From positions 3,042-10,217 of the forward strand of contig VFMC01000180.1 of NCBI GenBank assembly GCA_006515795.1: DNA of 7,176 nt, written 5' to 3'. Positions 1 through 5,028 of the stretch are shown piece after piece; the first letter of the stretch is position 1, and each line of letters begins with the position of its first letter. This stretch comes from Acidimicrobiaceae bacterium. Lineage in GTDB: Bacteria > Actinomycetota > Acidimicrobiia > Acidimicrobiales > Ilumatobacteraceae. The notes under the pieces are model-generated. The model was not told where the DNA came from. It saw nothing but the letters and a program-made list of their open reading frames with translations, and ran no database searches. The position numbers were made by a program, and so were the translations under genes.

Positions 1-121
1 CGGTGTCGCGTTCGTCGCCCCTTCGACCTACAAGGGCGAGCCGGTCGGACGGCTGGTGTTCATGCATCCGCGCACGCCGCCGTCGATCGTCGACGAGCTG
101 ATGGTCAGTCTCACAGCCTGA
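1..121 (+). CDS. C-terminal fragment, probable PLP-dependent (group II) decarboxylase
   Basis: Only the last 39 residues are inside the window. The frame begins at base 2 and stops with TGA at 119-121. The tail contains TYKGEPVGRLVFMHPRTP followed by a short helix, IVDELMVSL. A strand with Arg, then a hydrophobic run and N/H-P-R-T, then an acidic helix, is how group II pyridoxal-phosphate decarboxylases (glutamate, diaminobutyrate and aromatic amino acid type) usually end, which is the basis of the call. The catalytic lysine and cofactor site lie upstream and cannot be checked. The 3' end overlaps the convergent VOC gene by 11 bp. No terminator is visible, so read-through antisense to the neighbour is possible. 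Family assignment from so short a piece is tentative; that it is real coding sequence is more certain. Confidence 0.55.
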   Translation, partial: GVAFVAPSTYKGEPVGRLVFMHPRTPPSIVDELMVSLTA

Positions 122-740
122 GCGTGCCGACCTGTGTGGTCAGGTGGGCGGTGATCGAGATCGCCGCGGCCGTTTCGATCTCCACCCTTTCGTCGTGACC
201 GACGACGGCCAGCAGTCGCGACAACTGGTTCGGGTCGGGCGTGCCGAGCACGAGCCGTTCGAGCGCCACCGCCGGCATCGGCAGGCTCATCGTCGGGTGG
301 GTCGAGGGTCCCCAATCGATCAGGAACGGAGCGACCGAACCGAGCGGCGCCTGCGGTTGTGGCAACGTCAGGCGCCAGGTCAGCAGTGTTCCGTCGGGGC
401 GCTGCCGCGACATCGCGCTGATCGGCCCGGGCCTGTGGCCGGTTGCCTCCGCCGCGCTGACGACGGCTTCGAGCTCGTCGTCGGGTCGGGCGCACCAGGC
501 GACCAGCGCCTCACCCGTGAGCTCGTCGATGCCGAACGGGCGCGGTACGACGGGTCGGGGTTGCTCGAGGTCGGGACCGACGATCTCGAGGTAGGTGCCG
601 CCGCCGAGCGCGACGAGCTCGTTGCGGGTGCCGAACCCGACGTGTTGGCCGCCGGCGACCGACCGCACGCCGAGCCGCAGGGCAAGTGCCATCACCGTTC
701 GTTCGAGGTCGCTCGTAGCGAACACGAGATGATCGATCAT
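111..740 (-). CDS. Glyoxalase-like (VOC superfamily) protein
   Basis: A 209-residue protein starting MIDHLVFATSDLERTV, the first beta-alpha unit of a vicinal-oxygen-chelate module. His4 and Glu52 (in TYLEIVGPD) sit where VOC enzymes hold metal ligands. The central part (GGQHVGFGTRNELVALGGG, about residues 30-48) matches the Glyoxalase_3-like group, and a second, weaker repeat begins near LERLVLGTPDPNQL. Family members include lyases, dioxygenases and isomerases acting on small carbonyls or catechols; the substrate here is unknown. The reading frame stays open upstream to 1058, but the ATG at 740-738 is chosen because homology starts there, a TACAGT box sits 6 nt upstream, and the longer form would run through the divergent ClC gene. 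No Shine-Dalgarno is present, so a leaderless mRNA is likely. Its stop overlaps the end of the convergent decarboxylase-like gene. Confidence 0.85.
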   Translation of the reverse strand: MIDHLVFATSDLERTVMALALRLGVRSVAGGQHVGFGTRNELVALGGGTYLEIVGPDLEQPRPVVPRPFGIDELTGEALVAWCARPDDELEAVVSAAEATGHRPGPISAMSRQRPDGTLLTWRLTLPQPQAPLGSVAPFLIDWGPSTHPTMSLPMPAVALERLVLGTPDPNQLSRLLAVVGHDERVEIETAAAISITAHLTTQVGTLRL

Positions 741-744
741 CGCC

Positions 745-772
745 GCACTGTACGACTCGCACTGTACGGCTC
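745..772. repeat. Abutting tandem 14-bp direct repeat in divergent promoter region
   Basis: Two head-to-tail copies, GCACTGTACGACTC (745-758) and GCACTGTACGGCTC (759-772), differ at one base. They lie just upstream of the VOC gene start. On the minus strand each copy carries TACAGT, so the repeat duplicates a -10-like element. It may be a regulator binding site or simply a small duplication that created two promoter boxes. Confidence 0.6.
747..752 (-). promoter_or_regulatory. -10-like box for leaderless VOC mRNA
   Basis: Read on the minus strand this is TACAGT, fitting the actinobacterial TANNNT -10 pattern. Six bases (GCGGCG) separate it from the ATG at 740, so transcription would begin at or next to the start codon. 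A second TACAGT lies 14 bp further upstream (766-761). No convincing -35 box is seen. Confidence 0.5.
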
Positions 773-834
773 GCGCGGAACGAGGCGTGCCAGTGGCCGG
801 CCGCGGGGAACCGGCCGGCGCGGACCGTCGTCGG

Positions 835-840
835 TACTGT
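835..840 (+). promoter_or_regulatory. -10-like box for leaderless ClC mRNA
   Basis: TACTGT followed by six bases (TGCGGC) and GTG at 847. The spacing matches leaderless actinobacterial promoters and supports GTG-847 over the in-frame GTG-787 as the start of the ClC gene. No -35 consensus is evident in the GC-rich upstream sequence. Confidence 0.5.
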
Positions 841-846
841 TGCGGC

Positions 847-2025
847 GTGGGCGGACGGCGATGGGCGCGAGGGGTGGGCGCGGCGTGCACCTTCGTTCTC
901 GCCGTTGCCGTCGCCGCCACGGTTCGAGAGGTCGTCGTGCTGATTCGCTGGGTGATCGAAGCTCCCACCGATGACGACCTCTGGTGGGGTGTGGTCCCGG
1001 CGCTCGGCGGCGTTCTGGCCGTTCTCGTGGTCGCCCGTTCCGCCACCACTGCGTCCACCGCCGACGCCTACGTGTACGGCATCCAGCGGGGGACGCTCGA
1101 CAGCCGAGGTGCGCTGCCGCGGTGGGTGGCGCTGCTGTGCGGCGTCGGGGTCGGCGTCCCGCTCGGCTACGAGGGACCGATGGTCTACTTCGGCGGTGTC
1201 GTCGGGGTGACGGGAGGACCGCCCCTCGGGACGACACGGCGATCGGCGGGGATCGCGTGCGCGACGGCCGCGGTCGCGATGGTGATCACCGCGCCGGTGG
1301 CGGCCGCCTTCTTCACATCGGAGGTGGTCCGCCGCGGTTGGCCGCACCGCCGTGACCGTGCCGCCCTCGCCACGGGAGCAGGGGCGGCGTGGCTGGTTCT
1401 GCGGTTCTTCGACGACCATGGTGGTGTCGTGGGCACGGCTCCGCGGGTTTCCAACGGTGCCGTCGCCATGGGCGCGATCGTGATCGGCGGCACCTGCGGG
1501 CTGGTGGGGCGCGGCGTGGCGGCGGCGATCGTGCGGGCCGAGCAGCGTCGTCTGCGGCCGAGGATGAAGGTGGCGATCGTCGCGACCGCGTTGCTCGTGA
1601 TCGTTCCGGCCGGACGGGCTGCGTCGGGCCACTGGATCTTTGTCGGAAGTGGAGCACGACTGCTCGCCTGGGCGGTCGGCGCGCCGTTCGTGTGGATCGC
1701 CGTTGCCGCGCTGGCGTTCGTGCTGCTCGTCGTAGCGATGGTCGCCGGAGGTGTGGTCGGTGGGCTGTTCCTGCCGCTCGTCTCGCTCGGCGGCGCAGTC
1801 GCCCTCGTTCTCACCCGGTCCTGGCTGTCGGGCGTTCCGGTGCCGGTGGCCGTCGCCGCCGGTGGTTCAGCGATGCTTGCCGCCGGCTACGGCGCACCGT
1901 TGGCAGCGACGGCCTTGGCGGTGAGCACGTTGGGCCTCGGGTCAGCCAGCTCATCGGCGATCCTCGCCGTTGTGGTGTCCACGCTGGTGGCCGACGGCGC
2001 CACGGTCAGTCTCCATCGCCGGTGA
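847..2025 (+). CDS. ClC-family chloride channel/transporter
   Basis: A polytopic membrane protein of 392 residues from GTG-847 (412 if started at GTG-787). ClC signatures are visible: PLGYEGPMVYFGG, carrying the gating-glutamate EGP motif (Glu109); ITAPVAAAFFTSEV, matching the APLAG-xLF-xxE helix; and GGVVGGLFLPLVSLGGAV (about 301-318), matching the GGxFxP motif. These define the inverted-repeat ClC fold moving Cl- across the inner membrane. Oddities: the usual GSGIP filter segment before the EGP helix is not recognisable (ADAYVYGIQRG region instead); Val follows the conserved Glu where the exchangers' internal proton glutamate normally sits; and the C-terminal PLTAxxLxxExT region reads GAPLAATALAVSTLG, without the acidic residue. 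There is no CBS domain. Family membership is firm; whether it is a channel, a coupled exchanger or has altered ion selectivity is not. The dehydrogenase gene follows on the same strand after 86 bp. Confidence 0.85.
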   Translation: MGGRRWARGVGAACTFVLAVAVAATVREVVVLIRWVIEAPTDDDLWWGVVPALGGVLAVLVVARSATTASTADAYVYGIQRGTLDSRGALPRWVALLCGVGVGVPLGYEGPMVYFGGVVGVTGGPPLGTTRRSAGIACATAAVAMVITAPVAAAFFTSEVVRRGWPHRRDRAALATGAGAAWLVLRFFDDHGGVVGTAPRVSNGAVAMGAIVIGGTCGLVGRGVAAAIVRAEQRRLRPRMKVAIVATALLVIVPAGRAASGHWIFVGSGARLLAWAVGAPFVWIAVAALAFVLLVVAMVAGGVVGGLFLPLVSLGGAVALVLTRSWLSGVPVPVAVAAGGSAMLAAGYGAPLAATALAVSTLGLGSASSSAILAVVVSTLVADGATVSLHRR

Positions 2026-2111
2026 GGGTCGCCGGTGACGATCCACGCCAACCAGACCGACTTTGGGCCCTCCTGACATTTCGTGCGCTCGTGACCGGCA
2101 AGACTGGCGTG

Positions 2112-2984
2112 GTGAGTTCAGTCGCGTTCATCGGCCTCGGGGTGATGGGTACCCCGATGGCCCGCCACCTCGCCGCCGCGGGGCATCATGTCAACATCTA
2201 CAACCGCACGCCCGAGAAGGCGCTGGCGTGGGTCGCGCTGTACGGCCACCAGGCCAAACCGACGCCCCGCGAAGCCGCGGAGGGGGCTGAGTTCGTGTTC
2301 CTCTGCGTGGGGAACGACAACGACGTTCGCGACGTGGTGTACGGGCCCGATGGCGCACTGGCGGGGGCCGAAGCCGGCGCCGTGCTCATCGACCACACCA
2401 CGGCATCGGCCGAGGTGGCGCGCGAGCTGGCCGAAGCGTGCGCCGAGTTCGGCGTCGGGTTCGTGGATGCGCCGGTCTCGGGTGGTCAGGCGGGCGCCGA
2501 GAACGGGCTGCTCACGATCATGTGCGGCAGTGACGACGAGGCCTTCTACGACCTGGCGCGCCCGGTGATGGATTGCTACGCGAAGGCGTGCTCGCTGATG
2601 GGGCCGGCAGGGGCGGGACAGCTCACGAAGATGGTCAACCAGATCTGCATCGCCGGCATCGTGCAGGGCCTGGCGGAGGGCATCAACTTCGCGATGAAGG
2701 CCGGCCTCGACCCCGATGCCGTGATCGACGTGATCCGTTTCGGCGCGGCGCAGAGCTGGCAGATGGAGAACCGTGGCCGCACGATGTCGCGCGGCGAGTT
2801 CGACTTCGGGTTCGCCGTCGAGTGGATGCGCAAGGACCTCGACATCGTGCTCCGCGAGGCCGACCGCAACGGCGCCCGTCTTCCGGCAACGGCCCTGATC
2901 GACCAGTTCTACGGTCAGGTCGTGGCGCGTGGTGGCAAGCGCTGGGACACCAGCAGCCTGATCCACCTCCTGGCCAACGACTGA
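2112..2984 (+). CDS. 3-hydroxyisobutyrate dehydrogenase-like beta-hydroxyacid dehydrogenase
   Basis: A 290-residue protein of typical family length. The N-terminal Rossmann fold begins at once: VAFIGLGVMGTPMARHL holds the dinucleotide motif (Gly8, Gly10, Gly13). The substrate-binding motif DAPVSGG begins at Asp119, and the catalytic lysine is Lys173 in GQLTKMVNQ. An all-helical C-terminal domain follows. The family oxidises 3-hydroxyisobutyrate, or reduces tartronate or succinic semialdehyde or glyoxylate. The second strand ends IYNRTPEKA; Asn-Arg-Thr here, rather than Asp, favours NADP(H) and points to the semialdehyde/glyoxylate-reductase side, but substrate cannot be fixed. The frame is open far upstream (to 1389), but homology starts at the GTGs. 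Candidates are GTG-2091, 2109 and 2112; 2112 is chosen because the first strand starts three residues later. None has a Shine-Dalgarno. GACATT at 2075-2080 is the only weak -10 candidate, so co-transcription with ClC is also possible. Confidence 0.88.
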   Translation: MSSVAFIGLGVMGTPMARHLAAAGHHVNIYNRTPEKALAWVALYGHQAKPTPREAAEGAEFVFLCVGNDNDVRDVVYGPDGALAGAEAGAVLIDHTTASAEVARELAEACAEFGVGFVDAPVSGGQAGAENGLLTIMCGSDDEAFYDLARPVMDCYAKACSLMGPAGAGQLTKMVNQICIAGIVQGLAEGINFAMKAGLDPDAVIDVIRFGAAQSWQMENRGRTMSRGEFDFGFAVEWMRKDLDIVLREADRNGARLPATALIDQFYGQVVARGGKRWDTSSLIHLLAND

Positions 2985-3004
2985 CCGTTCCCAACCCGAT
3001 CTAC

Positions 3005-3039
3005 GTCGGTCTCGACCGGCTGAACCTGTCGAGACCGAC
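3005..3039. terminator. Perfect 12-bp hairpin between convergent genes, likely bidirectional terminator
   Basis: GTCGGTCTCGAC (3005-3016) and GTCGAGACCGAC (3028-3039) are exact inverted copies around an 11-nt loop. The hairpin sits between the stop of the dehydrogenase (2984) and the stop of the convergent flavin monooxygenase (3071). There is no T-run on either side (AAAGTTGG follows on the plus strand), so it is not a textbook intrinsic terminator, though U-poor hairpins are common in high-GC actinobacteria. The GGTCTCGAC core also resembles a widespread actinobacterial intergenic palindrome. Confidence 0.65.
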
Positions 3040-3070
3040 AAAGTTGGGGCGCGGGGCGGCCAGAGCGCCA

Positions 3071-4432
3071 TCAGCCGGCGATCCCGGCGCTGAGGTCGCG
3101 CTTGCCGGCGGCGCGGTCGTCGGCCCACTGCTCGAGCGTCGCCGCCAGCTCGGCGCTGCCGGTCGCCTTCGCCCACTGCTTCGGTAGCGCCGGGAACGAG
3201 TAGTCGCCGAGATCCTTGGGTTGGTACACCGCGGCCTTGCGAGCCATCGCCGCCTCGATCGCCGGGGCGAGTCGGCGAGCCTTTGCCGCAACCTGGGCCT
3301 CGTCGCGCTCGAGGAACTCCGGCAGGATCTCGGTACCGAAGATCTCGATCGACTCCATGATGTGCTCGTGCTCGTTGCGGCCCGCCTGGAGCACGAAGAT
3401 GATCTGATCGACCCCGGCCTCCTCGAACCGGCGGAGGTACTCGCGCACTTGGGCAGGTGTGCCGACGCTGCCACGCAGTCCGGTGGTGTCGCCCGCAGCC
3501 TGCTTGGCGCCGAGCGCCTCGGCCTTCAACGCGGCGGCGATCGCGTCGGGGTCGTAACCCTGGGCGGAGCGCCGATCGACGTACTCCGACCACACGTCGG
3601 TGCGGCCCGGGCGGTGCTCGCCGAACACGTAGAAGTGGCCGAGCGAGTAGCCGAAGAAGTTCGACCCTTCAGCGCCACGGCGGATCGCTTCGGCCTCGTC
3701 GTGGTGAACCATCATCGGGCTGACACAGGCAACCTGCGGGTTGACCGCAAACCCGACCGGCACGCACGATTCGGCGAACCTCGTCTCGTACTCGGTCACC
3801 CAGTTCACGGCTTCTTCGGGATCGATGAACGCGAACGTGAGCGCACCCATGCCCTTCTCCGCGGCGAGCAGGATGGTGTCGCGCCGCGAGCACGCCACCC
3901 AGAGCGGCGGGTGCGGTCGCTGCACCGGCTTGGGGATCACGTTTCGCGGTGGCATCGACACGTACTTGCCCTCGACACCGGTGAACGGCGTCTCGGCCAT
4001 GCAGCGCACCGCCACCTCGAGCCCCTCGAGCCAGGCGTCGCGCTTCTCCAACGGGTTCACGCCGAAACCTCCGAGCTCGGCCTCGCTGGCTGACTCCCCG
4101 CTGCCGAATTCGACCCGCCCGTTCGACACGAGATCGAGCATGCTCACCCGCTCGGCGGTGCGAGCGGGGTGGTTGAACTGCGGTGCGGTGAGGATGATCC
4201 CGTGCCCGAGGCGCATCTGCTTGGTGCGCTGGCTGCAGGCCGCGAGGAACACCTCTGGCGCGGAGGAGTGGGAGTACTCCTCGAGGAAGTGGTGCTCCAC
4301 CTCCCACACGTACTGGATGCCGAGCGAGTCGGCGAGCTCGACCTGGGTGAGGGCGTCGTGGATGAGCTGGCGCTCGGCGCCGTCGTCCCATGGCCGACCC
4401 ATCTGGTGTTCGTAGAACAGACCGAACTTCAT
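3071..4432 (-). CDS. Luciferase-like (LLM class) flavin-dependent monooxygenase
   Basis: A 453-residue protein starting MKFGLFYEHQMGRPW, the first barrel strand of bacterial-luciferase-like enzymes. Visible family features are EHHFLEEYSHSSAPEVFLAA (46-65), RLGHGIILTAPQFNHPARTA (74-93), a NGRVEFGSGES flavin-site strand (104-114), HPPLWVACS (174-182) and the closing GTPAQVREYLRRFEEAGVDQ (324-343). Such enzymes use reduced flavin from a partner reductase and O2 to oxidise an organic substrate, or use F420 in some actinobacterial branches; which applies here is not decided by sequence. The barrel ends near residue 373, and an extra ~80 residues, rich in Ala, Arg and Glu and probably helical, follow. 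The frame extends to 4468, but the ATG at 4432 is where homology begins. It is divergent from tetR across 29 bp and so probably repressed by it. Confidence 0.9.
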   Translation of the reverse strand: MKFGLFYEHQMGRPWDDGAERQLIHDALTQVELADSLGIQYVWEVEHHFLEEYSHSSAPEVFLAACSQRTKQMRLGHGIILTAPQFNHPARTAERVSMLDLVSNGRVEFGSGESASEAELGGFGVNPLEKRDAWLEGLEVAVRCMAETPFTGVEGKYVSMPPRNVIPKPVQRPHPPLWVACSRRDTILLAAEKGMGALTFAFIDPEEAVNWVTEYETRFAESCVPVGFAVNPQVACVSPMMVHHDEAEAIRRGAEGSNFFGYSLGHFYVFGEHRPGRTDVWSEYVDRRSAQGYDPDAIAAALKAEALGAKQAAGDTTGLRGSVGTPAQVREYLRRFEEAGVDQIIFVLQAGRNEHEHIMESIEIFGTEILPEFLERDEAQVAAKARRLAPAIEAAMARKAAVYQPKDLGDYSFPALPKQWAKATGSAELAATLEQWADDRAAGKRDLSAGIAG

Positions 4433-4436
4433 GGAC

Positions 4437-4468
4437 TTGATGTAAACATAGGTGTATACATATGTCAA
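4437..4468. promoter_or_regulatory. AT-rich shared promoter/operator between monooxygenase and tetR
   Basis: The start codons are only 29 bp apart (4433-4461), so both promoters and any operator must overlap. The stretch is about 70 % A+T in a GC-rich window. It contains two similar dyads, ATGTAAACAT (4440-4449) and GTGTATACAT (4452-4461), 12 bp apart; perfect 8-bp palindromes TGTATACA (4453-4460) and ACATATGT (4458-4465); and a wider interrupted dyad with TTGA (4437-4440) and TCAA (4465-4468) at its ends. Read leftward, TATGTT (4450-4445) could be the monooxygenase -10; read rightward, TATACA (4455-4460) could be the tetR -10. TetR proteins typically bind such dyads as dimers; that this TetR does so is inferred. 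Confidence 0.65.
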
Positions 4469-5022
4469 TGGCGATGCCGGTTGATCGAGTGAGTGCGAGT
4501 GCGAGTGCGCGTGAGCCAGTGCCGACGCGGCGCATGCCGCGCGCCGAGCGCCGCGAGCAGATCGCCCGCACGGCGGCCACCGTGTTCGTGTGTGGCGGGT
4601 TCGACGGCACGTCGATGGACGACGTCGCCCGCGAGGCCGGCGTCACACGCCTCATCGTGTATCGCATCTTCGAGTCGAAAGAGGAGCTCTACCGGGCGGT
4701 CCTCGACCTGGTGATCGACGACCTGGCCGCATTCAGGCTCCTCTGGCGGCACGCCGCCCACGAGCCGGCGTTTCGTGAAGTGGCGGCCCTGTTCAAGCGG
4801 GCCGTCACCGATCATGCGATCGTCCTGATCGAACCGGCGATGAGTGATCCCACGCTGCGCCGGTGGGCGGCCGAGTCTGTGGTGAGCCACCTCTACGAGA
4901 GCGTGTGCCTGTGGCTCGACGACGGCGACATCGCCCGCGACGACGAGTTCGTCGTGCTCATCACCGAAGGCATCCGGGCGATGGTGATCCGCTGGATCGA
5001 GCTGGCCGGCGCTGCTCGTTGA
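4462..5022 (+). CDS. TetR-family transcriptional regulator
   Basis: 186 residues from ATG-4462. After a variable, low-complexity tail comes the standard N-terminal DNA-binding domain: RREQIARTAATVFVCGGFDG (30-49), then TSMDDVAREAGVTRLIVYRI (50-69), the helix-turn-helix, then FESKEELYRAVLD. The remainder (about 84-186) is an all-helical ligand-binding and dimerisation domain with no recognisable ligand signature. In-frame ATGs at 4462, 4468, 4474 and 4534 make the start uncertain. Family proteins usually begin shortly before the RREQI helix, which suits 4534 (MPRAERREQIARTA), while TATACA lies 7 nt before 4468 and would suit a leaderless start there. No Shine-Dalgarno decides it. The gene overlaps its own presumed operator, implying autorepression as well as control of the divergent monooxygenase; the inducer is probably that enzyme's substrate or product. 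Confidence 0.88.
   Translation: MSMAMPVDRVSASASAREPVPTRRMPRAERREQIARTAATVFVCGGFDGTSMDDVAREAGVTRLIVYRIFESKEELYRAVLDLVIDDLAAFRLLWRHAAHEPAFREVAALFKRAVTDHAIVLIEPAMSDPTLRRWAAESVVSHLYESVCLWLDDGDIARDDEFVVLITEGIRAMVIRWIELAGAAR
4491..4508 (+). repeat. Hexamer tandem repeat (GAGTGC x3) in tetR N-terminus
   Basis: Three exact GAGTGC units, preceded by GAGT and followed by GCGTGA, encode Ser-Ala-Ser-Ala-Ser-Ala near the start of the TetR frame. Gain or loss of whole units keeps the frame, so length variation would be tolerated. If translation starts at ATG-4534 the repeat is in the 5' leader rather than in the protein. Confidence 0.6.
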
Positions 5023-5028
5023 CCGCGA

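Noticed and set aside
741..1058. N-terminal extension of the VOC gene
   Set aside because: The frame is open but the added ~106 residues have no domain, lie under the divergent ClC gene, and homology starts exactly at MIDHLVF.
511..1632. Minus-strand 373-codon open frame across the ClC gene
   Set aside because: Rich in Arg/His/Asp/Pro with no domain or hydrophobic pattern. The opposite strand has clear ClC motifs, and such frames are normal shadows in GC-rich DNA.
2035..2076. 13-codon ORF (GTG to TGA) between ClC and the dehydrogenase, considered as a leader peptide
   Set aside because: There is no ribosome-binding site, no attenuator-like hairpin and no run of one amino acid; chance is a sufficient explanation.
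1389..2111. Upstream extension of the dehydrogenase frame (a fusion with ~240 extra residues)
   Set aside because: The upstream part is an Arg-rich shadow of the ClC coding frame; the Rossmann fold starts directly after GTG-2112.
2118..3593. Minus-strand 491-codon open frame across the dehydrogenase and the end of the monooxygenase
   Set aside because: It covers a well-supported dehydrogenase on the other strand and a monooxygenase in another frame, crosses the hairpin, and has no recognisable domain.
3669..4667. Minus-strand 332-codon open frame overlapping the monooxygenase and tetR starts
   Set aside because: It is an out-of-frame reading of the monooxygenase, crosses the operator region, and has low-complexity Arg-rich sequence.
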